DNA of 64,000 bases from Holophagae bacterium (GTDB lineage: Bacteria; Acidobacteriota; Holophagae; Acanthopleuribacterales; Acanthopleuribacteraceae): the NCBI GenBank assembly GCA_029263455.1, contig JAJCXM010000004.1, forward strand, positions 310,001 to 374,000. Direction: 5' to 3'. Position 1 is the first letter of the stretch; every line of letters starts with the position of its first letter. The translations under genes were made by a program, and so were the position numbers. Positions 35,151 through 43,601 of the stretch are shown here, in pieces. A model generated the notes under the pieces. The model saw nothing but the letters and a program-made list of their open reading frames with translations, was not told where the DNA came from and ran no database searches.

Positions 35151-35852
35151 ATGTCATTTATTCAATTTTTGAAAACGAGAAACCCGATGCGACTTCTATT
35201 TCCGCATCAATGTTTGCTGTGCCAAGCTTCGCCCTCTAGCCCTCTCTGCGAACTCTGCCTGTTGGAGTTAGAGGCGGCGGGTCGAGGATGCGCAAAATGC
35301 GGCAACCCCGCAGCTGCAACGGCAATTGAAGGCTGTCCTTGGTGTGCGAGATTGCGCGTGTTGCCTCAATTACTTTGGTCACCCCTAATATTTCGGGCCA
35401 CAGGCAGACAAATTTATCATTTGGTCAAGTATCAGCACTATTGGCGCCTGATCCCAGAACTGATAGACCAGGCACTCACTCGCCAACCATTAGATCGTTC
35501 ATGGTTCACATTTGATTGTCTGGTGCCCATTCCTGAGGTCATAGGCAGTCAGTTCAAACGGCCATTTAACCCGTCTAAGACGTTAGCCACAAGTTTGGCT
35601 CGTCGCACCAGCATCGAGGTGAGACAGTTGTTAAAGATACGTCGATTTGGGGCACATCAGGTGGGTCTGGGCCTAAAGGAACGCAGGGCCAATATGCGCG
35701 GTAGATTTAGTGTTCAGGTTGAACCCCCAGAGTCTGTGCTTTTGGTTGACGACGTATTGACCACAGGCGCTACACTTGAATCAGCCACACTAGCGCTCAC
35801 CAAAGCTGGCGTTAAGCGCATAGGATGGTTGGTCCTGTTTCGGACAATCTAG
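35151..35852 (+). CDS. comF: ComF-family phosphoribosyltransferase-like protein
   Basis: The 233-residue protein has the ComF plan: two N-terminal Cys pairs forming zinc ribbons (CLLC, CELC, then CAKC, CPWC), a linker, and a type I phosphoribosyltransferase domain with the PRPP loop VLLVDDVLTTGAT near residue 195-207. In competent bacteria ComF acts in DNA uptake, and homologs (GntX) are found widely without competence. Transcribed alone, divergent from the XRE-fusion gene. Confidence 0.9.
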   Translation: MSFIQFLKTRNPMRLLFPHQCLLCQASPSSPLCELCLLELEAAGRGCAKCGNPAAATAIEGCPWCARLRVLPQLLWSPLIFRATGRQIYHLVKYQHYWRLIPELIDQALTRQPLDRSWFTFDCLVPIPEVIGSQFKRPFNPSKTLATSLARRTSIEVRQLLKIRRFGAHQVGLGLKERRANMRGRFSVQVEPPESVLLVDDVLTTGATLESATLALTKAGVKRIGWLVLFRTI

Positions 35853-35895
35853 CTTAGGCTATGCTATAACAGGACAAAACGACCGGAGCATCAAA

Positions 35896-36258
35896 ATGAG
35901 TGCACACGTTCAAGTCTACAATCCGGTGATGAACCAAAAGGTGAACAAACAGAAGCTAAACGTCATGGGTCGAGTTATTACTAAGGGCGTGCAGAACTTA
36001 GGCGTTTACCTAAATAACTACTTGATTCGACGCGTGAAACCTTCGGTAACCGGAGCTTTCGAATGCCACCTCGACCTCTCAGAACTGCCAGAAGGTGAGC
36101 ATCTTATTGAAATTCGCGCAATTATCAAACACAGCACACACCGCATGCGCGTTCCATTCAAACGAGTCATTGATGCGTCGGTTAACCAAAATGACGCAGA
36201 GGATCCGGCTCCAGACCAAGAAGTAACGGAAGCTGATGAACCAGAAGCAAGCAGCTAA
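35896..36258 (+). CDS. small hypothetical protein
   Basis: A 120-residue protein with a basic N-terminal half of beta-strand character (residues 1-95, ending with an EGEHLIEIRAIIKH strand pair, reminiscent of an Ig-like sandwich) and a very acidic C-terminal tail (about 96-120). No signal peptide. GGAG lies 8 nt before ATG. Its stop interlocks with that of the convergent HEAT-repeat gene (CTAA, 36255-36258). Function unknown. Confidence 0.7.
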   Translation: MSAHVQVYNPVMNQKVNKQKLNVMGRVITKGVQNLGVYLNNYLIRRVKPSVTGAFECHLDLSELPEGEHLIEIRAIIKHSTHRMRVPFKRVIDASVNQNDAEDPAPDQEVTEADEPEASS

Positions 36259-37964
36259 AGTGTTTTTGAAGCTGGCATTAAAACTCGGCTGGCGATTAGC
36301 TTAACCTGCTTGTCCTTGTCATTTAAGTGCCTTGAAAGAATGGCTTTTGCCTTAGAGTTGCGTGCCTGAAGTAATGCTTCTGCCGTGAGTACGCGAAGGC
36401 TGTTATGCAGTTTGTTCATCAGACTAGCGCCGCTGCCTAACAGACCTGCTAAAAACTCGTTTCCCTGTTTGGAATCAAGTCGTGCTAAAGCCTTAATGGC
36501 GGCTCTCTTGATCGCCTCAGAAGTTTCCCCTTCAACCAATTCACACAGAACTGGCGCATAAGCACTGACACCGTTGGCAGCCAAATAAGATATGGCCTGG
36601 ACTCGTTGATCGTCGCTACCGCTCATGATCAGTGATTTGCCAAGCCGAAACGCATCCTGATCGGAAATATTGAGAATGCATCGATGGACCAGTTCCCTAA
36701 CTTTCGGGTGAGCGTCATGTAAGTTAGTTTCCAGAACGGGAATCAAGGTTGCTGGCGGGCTTTCATACAACAATCTCAACAGATTTCGTTTTACGTACCA
36801 GGGCTGGTCCTCGCCAAATGCTTTAACAAGATCATCCGTCAGATCTGGGTAGATAACGGGGCCCATGCTTTGCAGGACGCTCATAAGGCCACGCCGAACA
36901 TGACGGTCCGAAGAGGCGTAAAGCGCATTTAACATGGGTTGCAAGAACAAAGCCCCGTAGGCGCTTAGCAATTTATTGAAATGAGCTTTATGAGGTGTGT
37001 TGCGATCTTGGTTGTCAATCACAAGACTCATGCATTCTTCGTCAAAGGCCAGTGCGATTTGTTCCTTGGCGAGATCTTGCTTGATGGGGTTGTCGTGGCG
37101 TGCGAGAACAGCTAAGGTGTTCAATCCGAAGGCCACGGCACCGCTATGTTTATGCTGACGACAGTAAATCAAAACTTGCGAAAACGTACGTAGGTGAAAG
37201 CCAAACACATCCAATGCGGCCAGATCCTTCAACTCTTGACCCATCGATCTTAGAACTTGATGAAGCGGTCGGTCTTGCTTTGTTTCGATCAAGATCTCAA
37301 TGACGATTCGATAGCTTGGAAGCGCGAGTTCGACAAGTTCTCGGTCCTTCGAGTTGAGGTCTTGGGTAATTAAGTTCAACGTCTCAGCGACCAAATTCAA
37401 TTGTCGATTCTGTATCCGCTTACGCAATTCCTTTACTAGTGACGATTTCTCCTCAAGTGGCAATTGAAACTCAAATTGTCGTGTTTTGTCTAAAGACTTG
37501 GGTTCAGTTAGGGGATTTGCCCGCGAAACCTCTTTGATTGCCTGCTTGCGCTCATTGAACGAAATGTTATCGACCTTAGATTGCTCTAACATGCGTGGCC
37601 CATCAGCTGGTGAAGCAAATTGATGTGGCAGTTGATTGAGGACTAAGGCAAGGTGTTGCAGGTCCTTTACGGTCGTTGCTCGTTCAAAAGTCAATCGTGA
37701 GATTTTGCGTTCAAAGCAAATCTTGCTTAGCCAAAGTTGGCCAGGCATGCGCGCCACGCGGTCATTAATGACCTCTTCGTTGAGGAGGATGTGCCCATTC
37801 AACAGCTGAATATCAACACTCGCCACCTCCAAGAACACCTTTTGCAACAATTGATGGAACGTTTTGAGCAGACGCTCAACCATCGGGTTTCCAGGCGGGT
37901 ATAGACCTAGACTATCAACACAGGATTTGAGTAAATTAATAAAGTGAGGAAAATCCATAGTCAT
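36255..37964 (-). CDS. HEAT-repeat-containing protein
   Basis: About 569 residues. The C-terminal 270 residues contain successive helical pairs of the HEAT/Armadillo type (for example HVRRGLMSVLQ, WYVKRNLLRLL, HPKVRELVHRCI, DDQRVQAISYLA, SEAIKRAAIKALARL and DKQVKLIASRVL). The N-terminal 120 residues form a separate domain beginning FPHFINLLKSC with a LYPPGNPMVERLL motif that recurs in HEAT proteins from Acidobacteria and Deltaproteobacteria (recollection, not checked). A scaffold or binding protein in the cytoplasm. ATG at 37964 preferred; a TTG at 37988 is possible. Confidence 0.78.
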   Translation of the reverse strand: MTMDFPHFINLLKSCVDSLGLYPPGNPMVERLLKTFHQLLQKVFLEVASVDIQLLNGHILLNEEVINDRVARMPGQLWLSKICFERKISRLTFERATTVKDLQHLALVLNQLPHQFASPADGPRMLEQSKVDNISFNERKQAIKEVSRANPLTEPKSLDKTRQFEFQLPLEEKSSLVKELRKRIQNRQLNLVAETLNLITQDLNSKDRELVELALPSYRIVIEILIETKQDRPLHQVLRSMGQELKDLAALDVFGFHLRTFSQVLIYCRQHKHSGAVAFGLNTLAVLARHDNPIKQDLAKEQIALAFDEECMSLVIDNQDRNTPHKAHFNKLLSAYGALFLQPMLNALYASSDRHVRRGLMSVLQSMGPVIYPDLTDDLVKAFGEDQPWYVKRNLLRLLYESPPATLIPVLETNLHDAHPKVRELVHRCILNISDQDAFRLGKSLIMSGSDDQRVQAISYLAANGVSAYAPVLCELVEGETSEAIKRAAIKALARLDSKQGNEFLAGLLGSGASLMNKLHNSLRVLTAEALLQARNSKAKAILSRHLNDKDKQVKLIASRVLMPASKTL

Positions 37965-38087
37965 TTTCTGTTCAAGATGATTCGTCAAGCTATGGTATCA
38001 CAACATAAAATCAACATTAACCACTGACCACGATGAGTAGTATTCAAATCCAAATTGATCGACCACTGTGTTGAGAACAAACAATGA

Positions 38088-38116
38088 TTGACCCCAAATT
38101 TGCTGCGGGTTAGTTT
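38088..38116 (+). promoter_or_regulatory. candidate promoter for a leaderless transcript
   Basis: TTGACC (38088-38093), 17 bp and TAGTTT (38111-38116) end only 6 bp before the ATG at 38123, so the transcript would begin at or next to the start codon. No ribosome site precedes the ATG. Confidence 0.4.
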
Positions 38117-38122
38117 ATTCGC

Positions 38123-38551
38123 ATGTTAAGTAACCCTCAAAAATGGACCCGCAGATTGTTAATTGCAGCCGGGTCATTCATGACTCTAGCCTTCTTGGCG
38201 ATGCTAATGCCCACCTCGTGGATGGTGAAGAGCCACGCATTGATGGGCATGGGCGAATTCCCTAATCACCCTTTAATTCAATATTTGTCACGTTCAGCGT
38301 CTGCTCTTTACGGCATCCACGGTACTTTGTATCTGGTCATGGCAAGAGATGTTGAGCGCTACCAACCAATAATCAAAGCCATATCGCTTTTAAACATATT
38401 ATTTGGCTTCGCGATGATCTTCGTTGATTTCCATGCCCAAATGCCGCTCTTTTGGACGTTATCTGAAGGGCCACCAGTCATCTGCTTTGGCGTTCTCATC
38501 TATTGGTTAAACCGTATTCCAATCTCATCTAATTCCGCTACCCAGCCATAG
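38123..38551 (+). CDS. small integral membrane protein, unknown
   Basis: A 142-residue protein with four predicted membrane helices (about 13-33, 56-75, 87-105, 112-130). No catalytic motif and no family recognised. It stands alone between the HEAT-repeat gene (divergent) and the TonB-dependent receptor, with a possible leaderless promoter and a terminator-like hairpin behind it. Confidence 0.7.
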   Translation: MLSNPQKWTRRLLIAAGSFMTLAFLAMLMPTSWMVKSHALMGMGEFPNHPLIQYLSRSASALYGIHGTLYLVMARDVERYQPIIKAISLLNILFGFAMIFVDFHAQMPLFWTLSEGPPVICFGVLIYWLNRIPISSNSATQP

Positions 38552-38564
38552 TAACCATGGCTAT

Positions 38565-38586
38565 CTGAGGTCGGCGACTCAGTTTT
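38565..38586 (+). terminator. terminator-like hairpin
   Basis: CTGAGGTC-GGC-GACTCAG forms a 7-bp stem with one bulged G, followed by TTTT, 14 bp after the stop of the small membrane-protein gene. Short but correctly placed. Confidence 0.45.
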
Positions 38587-38665
38587 AGCCGCATGTAAGT
38601 CACGTCTGTATAACGGGCAGAATGCACAAAAAAAGGGGCGATTTAGTTAGATTGAGATTAGTGAC

Positions 38666-38695
38666 TTGATTGTTGCGACACCCAGCTACTAAATT
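38666..38695 (+). promoter_or_regulatory. candidate promoter of the TonB-dependent receptor gene
   Basis: TTGATT (38666-38671), 18 bp and TAAATT (38690-38695), followed by a GGAGTGGA ribosome site (38738-38745) ahead of the ATG at 38749. No Fur-like or riboswitch element is evident. Confidence 0.35.
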
Positions 38696-38748
38696 ACCCT
38701 AAAGTGACTCAATCATCGGCTATAGATCCCAACATCTGGAGTGGAACC

Positions 38749-41700
38749 ATGACCATTACCCGTCTTCGCATACTTGTAATCCTGTGTCTCTTACATGTTT
38801 ATTCAATGGGACAAGGTGTCACTCTTGGCGCCATAAGCGGTGTGGTGTCCGACAGTTCGGGGTCGGCCTTACCTGGCGTTGTCATTACCGCAACTCACGA
38901 GCCTAGCGGCACATTGTATTCTGCTGTATCTCGTGAAAAAGGAACATTTGATATTCCCAATATGCGTGTCGGTGGGCCGTATACTGTGACCGCAACGCTC
39001 TCAGGTTTCCAGACCCAAAAGCAACCCAACGTCATCGTTAGCCTGGGTCAGACTTTTCAAATGAATTTCCTGCTGGCGGTTGAAGCTGTAGCCGAAGAGT
39101 TGGTGGTCACCATTCAACAAGACGACGTCTTTAACGCAGACCGGACCGGGGCAGCGACATTTGTCGCGACCGATCAAGTTGAAACCCTGCCTTCGATCAA
39201 ACGCAGCACCCGTGATCTCGCGCGCGTTGACCCTCGCAGTGATGGAAACTTCAGCTTCGGTGGTCGGAATTGGCTTTACAACAACATTTCACTGGACGGT
39301 TCCTACTTTAACAATCCGTTTGGACTGGATGACCCCGCCCCGGGCGGCCAAGCCAATGCGGAGCCTGTCCCATTTGATGCCATTGAACAAGTTCAAGTAT
39401 CATTGGCACCTTTTGATGTGCGTGAGGGCGGGTTTACCGGTGCCGGCATAAATTCTGTTACCAAGAGTGGGACCAATTCGTTTGAAGGTTCGATTTACAC
39501 CTATAACCGTAACGAGAGTTTGATTGGCGACGAAGTAAACGATCAAAACGTACTCAACCCGAACCTTGATTTTCAACAGACAGGTATCCGGATTAGTGGT
39601 CCAATCATCAAAGACACGCTCTTTTTCTTTGCCAACGGTGAATTGGTGCGTCGAGATGATCCGGCCAGTAATTTCGCGGCTTCGCGTACCGGCGACAGTG
39701 GGGTCACAGTGTCCCGCGTTCGTGCAGCCGATATGGAAGCCATACGTCAACGCATGCTGGATGTATATGGCTATGACACAGGTGCCTTTGAAGATTACAT
39801 TCACGCGACAGACAACGACAAATTCATTTTTAAGTTGGACTGGAACATAAACCTCAACAACCGGTTGAGTTTTCGCTATAGCCAACTTGATGCTGTTCGT
39901 GACTTGCCACCACACCCCTTTGCGATCAGTGTAAACAACACAGGACGCGGGCCCAACGAGAACTCGTTACCCTTCCAAAATTCAGGGTATGCCATAAATA
40001 ACGAGCTCCAGTCATACGCCTTAGAACTAAATACATTTATGGATAGCGGCGCCAATCGTTTCTTTGTTAGTTACAATCGTTTTCGTGATTTCCGAACGGC
40101 TTTCAGCGAACCATTTCCCACGTTGGAGTTAGGTGTAGACGGCATCACCTATACGACGATTGGGCACGAACCCTTTTCGATTAACAACGTCCTTGATCAA
40201 GATGTTTGGCAAGTGACAGATAACTACTCGTTATTCCGCGGCAATCATGTGCTGACAGCGGGCTTCAACTACGAATCCTTCTCGTTCTTCAATTCGTTTA
40301 ATTTGTTCTATTACGGCTTGTTTCCAGCGCCGGCCTTTCTAGGACCCGAGGTCGGCGGCACCACTTTCTTCTCGCTGGAAGAGTTTTTCGACATTACTAA
40401 TCCTGACAGCCCTAATTTTCGAGACTTCAATGCTGAGGTTGCTGCTGCATCGCAGAGACCATTTAAGGGTGACGATGTAGATGTCAGCCAGCTTTCGTTG
40501 TACATGCAGGATGAATGGCGTTTTAATCAAGGCCTAAATCTGACCTACGGGGTACGTGTTGATATTCCTATTTACGACACCAAGTTGACTAGTAACGCGT
40601 TCAGCCAGTCCCTCACACTTTTGGACGAGAATGGTAATCAAGAGACGATTGATGCTGCTAAGTTTCCTTCCACCGATCCTCTCTTCTCGCCTCGTATTGG
40701 ATTCAACTGGGACATCAAGGGCGACCAATCATCCAAATTACGTGGGGGCACAGGCATATTTACCGGAAGACTCCCATTTGTCTGGATAGGCAATACGGTT
40801 TCCAATCAAGGACCTCAAGCAGAATTCCCCACGCAAGATATCGCCGCGACAGACCCTGGTTTTGAATGGCCGCAAGTATGGACGACCGACATTGCCTTTG
40901 ATCAAAAAATGCCCTGGGACATTCAAACTACGTTCGAAGCCATTTATGGCAAAGACATCAACTCAATTTACATCCGAAACGCAAACTTAGCTGCGCCTGT
41001 TGATACGATCCCGGGGCCTGACGGCCGTGTACGGTACGATGCCGCTAATAACGCGCTCAACGATTTAGGTGGGGGCGGCGTCTATGTGCTTGACAATACC
41101 AGCGAAGGTTATAATTTTAGTTTTACAGCTCAAGCGCGCAAAACATTCGAGTCTGGACTCCATACCAGCCTCTCCTACGCCTATCTTGAGGCAAAAAACC
41201 AACTAAGCTCCACAGAGATCGCTAGTTTCCTGTGGCAATTCAATGCCATAAAAGGGAACCCCAACCAACCAGATCTCAGTTACTCGGAATTCGGTAATCC
41301 TCACCGAATCGTGGGCACCTTAAATTATCGCCATGCTTGGAATTCCACCTTTGGAACCAGCATCGGCATCTTCATGGAAATCGCTGAGGGCAGTCAATCC
41401 ACAGCGAGTCGACGGTCGCGCTTCTCATTTGTTTATGCAGGAGACGTTAACGGTGATGGGCAGGGCGGCAACGATCTCATTTACATACCCACAAATGCTA
41501 ACGAGATTAATTTTGACCCCATCGTCGACTCAAGCGGCCAAACCGTCGCAACTGCTGACCAACAGTGGGCGTCTTTTAACGCGTTCATCGAGCAGGATGC
41601 TTACTTGAGTTCCCACCGCGGACAAATTGCAGATCGGTTTGGCGGCGTCAATCCATGGTTTTCAAACTTCGATTTACGCATTCTGCAAGACATCCATTTC

Positions 41701-41955
41701 GGATCAGGCAGCGGTAGACACCTAATCCAGGTAAGCCTAGACATCCTCAATCTAGGTAATTTCCTCAACTCAGATTGGGGTGTTCGTGAAGTTGCCAACA
41801 CGGGCGCCACCGCTCCACTGATATTCGTACGCAACAATGAGCAAGACGAGCCCGTTTTTCAGTATCCGGGAACGACAGATTCCACCTTCGTTGACGATGT
41901 CAGTCTTGCTTCCCGTTGGCAGGCACAGCTTGGCTTACGTTACGTGTTTAAGTGA
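38749..41955 (+). CDS. Oar-like TonB-dependent outer-membrane receptor with carboxypeptidase-regulatory domain
   Basis: A 1068-residue protein starting at ATG 38749 with a signal peptide (about 5-25), then a carboxypeptidase-regulatory-like (transthyretin-type) beta domain (about 32-125; GVVSDSSGSALPGVVITAT), a TonB plug domain (about 130-245; LPSIKRSTRDLARVDPRSDGN, GGINSVTKSGTN-like motif) and a long beta barrel that ends in Phe-Lys after LGLRYVF. This is the Oar family typical of Acidobacteria, Myxococcota and Bacteroidota, involved in uptake of large substrates, adhesion or development signalling. No adjacent SusD, ExbB/ExbD or TonB gene, so the energy system lies elsewhere. Confidence 0.93.
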   Translation: MTITRLRILVILCLLHVYSMGQGVTLGAISGVVSDSSGSALPGVVITATHEPSGTLYSAVSREKGTFDIPNMRVGGPYTVTATLSGFQTQKQPNVIVSLGQTFQMNFLLAVEAVAEELVVTIQQDDVFNADRTGAATFVATDQVETLPSIKRSTRDLARVDPRSDGNFSFGGRNWLYNNISLDGSYFNNPFGLDDPAPGGQANAEPVPFDAIEQVQVSLAPFDVREGGFTGAGINSVTKSGTNSFEGSIYTYNRNESLIGDEVNDQNVLNPNLDFQQTGIRISGPIIKDTLFFFANGELVRRDDPASNFAASRTGDSGVTVSRVRAADMEAIRQRMLDVYGYDTGAFEDYIHATDNDKFIFKLDWNINLNNRLSFRYSQLDAVRDLPPHPFAISVNNTGRGPNENSLPFQNSGYAINNELQSYALELNTFMDSGANRFFVSYNRFRDFRTAFSEPFPTLELGVDGITYTTIGHEPFSINNVLDQDVWQVTDNYSLFRGNHVLTAGFNYESFSFFNSFNLFYYGLFPAPAFLGPEVGGTTFFSLEEFFDITNPDSPNFRDFNAEVAAASQRPFKGDDVDVSQLSLYMQDEWRFNQGLNLTYGVRVDIPIYDTKLTSNAFSQSLTLLDENGNQETIDAAKFPSTDPLFSPRIGFNWDIKGDQSSKLRGGTGIFTGRLPFVWIGNTVSNQGPQAEFPTQDIAATDPGFEWPQVWTTDIAFDQKMPWDIQTTFEAIYGKDINSIYIRNANLAAPVDTIPGPDGRVRYDAANNALNDLGGGGVYVLDNTSEGYNFSFTAQARKTFESGLHTSLSYAYLEAKNQLSSTEIASFLWQFNAIKGNPNQPDLSYSEFGNPHRIVGTLNYRHAWNSTFGTSIGIFMEIAEGSQSTASRRSRFSFVYAGDVNGDGQGGNDLIYIPTNANEINFDPIVDSSGQTVATADQQWASFNAFIEQDAYLSSHRGQIADRFGGVNPWFSNFDLRILQDIHFGSGSGRHLIQVSLDILNLGNFLNSDWGVREVANTGATAPLIFVRNNEQDEPVFQYPGTTDSTFVDDVSLASRWQAQLGLRYVFK

Positions 41956-41971
41956 TTATTAGCCAATTTCC

Positions 41972-42313
41972 ATGGTAACCATCGAACAGGCGCGGCAACT
42001 GGCTCTTTCGCTTCCTGAAGTGATAGAGCAACCCCATTTCCAGCGGGCGTCATTCCGTGTAGGAAAAAAGATCGTTGCCACGCTGGACGAAACGGGCGCA
42101 TCTGCCGTGCTCAAGCTGAACCAGGAGGATTTAGAAATCATGGTCGCGGGTGATCCGATCACCTTCTCCAAGACATCATGGTCTCATCAAGGCTGGGTCG
42201 CCATTGATCTGAATCGTATTCAAGCTGACCAATTTGAGGCTTTATTGTGGGATGTATGGCGCCGAGTCGCACCCAAGAAACTCGTCAAATCTATCGACAG
42301 CCAAACCACGTAA
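41972..42313 (+). CDS. MmcQ/YjbR family protein
   Basis: A 113-residue protein of the MmcQ/YjbR family: QARQLALSLPEVIEQPHF start, the FRVGKKIVATLDE strand, and the HQGWVAIDLNRI and LLWDVWRRVAPKKL elements. The family has a double-wing CyaY-like fold and is thought to bind DNA or partners, without a firm function. It starts 16 bp after the receptor stop, so it may be cotranscribed. Confidence 0.9.
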   Translation: MVTIEQARQLALSLPEVIEQPHFQRASFRVGKKIVATLDETGASAVLKLNQEDLEIMVAGDPITFSKTSWSHQGWVAIDLNRIQADQFEALLWDVWRRVAPKKLVKSIDSQTT

Positions 42314-42319
42314 CCTATC

Positions 42320-43174
42320 TTATGGCAAGGGGATCCGTTCCAGGTCATCGCCGGGGACACTTGGAAAATCACCATCTCGCCACTGCTGTTTGGCACGCTC
42401 GATGCGTTCTTTGTCAAAGGCGACAAAATTCCAAAATAGATGAGGCACTTGGGCCATCGGTTCACCGCCAAACAATAGGAAGCGAGTATCAATCGACGCC
42501 CCAATTTCAGCATCGTCAGCTTCCAGTAAGACGGACTCGCCTGCAGCAAAGCATTTTTCACCAACGATCAAGTCACCATAAATAACACACGCCACCACTT
42601 GCCAGTCTGTATGCGGCCTATCAATTCGAGATTTTGCGGCTAAGACAACATCCAGAATGATCATCGGCGAGTGCGTGGTAATCGGTGACTCACAGCCAGC
42701 GTGTTTACCGACAATTAATCGAATCATCACGTTGTCTTGAATGATATGCGGAAGTTGACCCGCCTTGACATGGTGAAACGAGGGTTCGATCTCACTTTGT
42801 TCGCGTGGCAATGCGACCCAAAACTGGAATCCATGCAGTTGGTGTCGCGACGCGCGGACCTCTAAGGTCTCTCGTTCAGAATGGACGATTCCCCTTCCAG
42901 CCGTCATCCAGTTCACATCGCCGGCCACGATTTCCTGGACCGAGCCAAGGCTATCTCTGTGGAGAATGCTGCCGCGGGTCAAGTATGTAACTGTAGCTAG
43001 TCCGATATGTGGGTGGGGGCGAACATTGACGCCATGTCCAGGTTCGAACTCAGCAGGACCAATGACGTCAAGAAAGACGAAAGGGCCCACGGCACGTTGC
43101 TGCCGATGGGGTAATAGCCTGTTAATACTAAATCCGCCCAGGTCCTTTACTTGACCATCTAGTGTTATCGCCAT
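42320..43174 (-). CDS. pirin family protein
   Basis: A 284-residue bicupin. The metal site of the N-terminal cupin is visible as HPHIGLATVTY, with the following H-x-D-S-x-G and AGRGIVHSE motifs giving the His/His/His/Glu set. Bacterial pirins include quercetin 2,3-dioxygenases and regulators of metabolism; the role here is unresolved. The ATG shares one base with the DUF1622 stop (TGATG) and AAAGGTGA provides the ribosome site, so the two genes are coupled. Confidence 0.92.
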   Translation of the reverse strand: MAITLDGQVKDLGGFSINRLLPHRQQRAVGPFVFLDVIGPAEFEPGHGVNVRPHPHIGLATVTYLTRGSILHRDSLGSVQEIVAGDVNWMTAGRGIVHSERETLEVRASRHQLHGFQFWVALPREQSEIEPSFHHVKAGQLPHIIQDNVMIRLIVGKHAGCESPITTHSPMIILDVVLAAKSRIDRPHTDWQVVACVIYGDLIVGEKCFAAGESVLLEADDAEIGASIDTRFLLFGGEPMAQVPHLFWNFVAFDKERIERAKQQWRDGDFPSVPGDDLERIPLP

Positions 43175-43569
43175 CAGGTCACCTTTGGGACGGTCGATTC
43201 GGTATTTGATTCCAACGATTCCAGTTCTTTACCTAGGAAAAAACCTATCCCGGTACGAATGACAACGATGCCAGCCAACTCATACAAACTCTCCAAATTG
43301 GGCTTAAGAAAGCTGTGAATGATGTCACTCACGATCATGAACTCCAAGCCCATCAAGATATAGTGACCAACCAACATACGAACCTGTTTCATGTGTGACC
43401 AACGGTTGCTATTAAACTGGCCCATAGACCGAAATTCAAGTTTGATCCAGCGAAACGAGGCAAAAATGAAACCTAGAGAGATGATGGCCATACCGACTAA
43501 ATCTGACGCGGTCTGTAAATACTCAAGAACCTGAACAACCCAGTTAGGGCAATGCGTCATACTTTCCAT
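43174..43569 (-). CDS. DUF1622 membrane protein
   Basis: A 131-residue membrane protein with three helices; the conserved LGHYILMGLEFMIVSDIIHSFLKP-type block (about residues 65-90) and the final VIRTGIGFFLGKELE segment identify DUF1622. Function unknown. AAGGA is 6 nt before ATG. The gene is followed directly by the pirin gene and preceded by the beta-lactamase-TPR gene after 32 bp on the same strand. Confidence 0.88.
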   Translation of the reverse strand: MESMTHCPNWVVQVLEYLQTASDLVGMAIISLGFIFASFRWIKLEFRSMGQFNSNRWSHMKQVRMLVGHYILMGLEFMIVSDIIHSFLKPNLESLYELAGIVVIRTGIGFFLGKELESLESNTESTVPKVT

Positions 43570-43601
43570 GGTTTATCCTTGCTTTGTCTCTTCGACTCAA
43601 G

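Noticed and set aside
39400-39915. 171-codon antisense frame inside the TonB-dependent receptor
   Set aside because: A shadow of the well-supported receptor frame, without family features or ribosome site.
43040-43056. GGTTCGAACT resembling a tRNA T-loop
   Set aside because: It lies inside the pirin coding frame, and no acceptor, D or anticodon arms can be folded around it.
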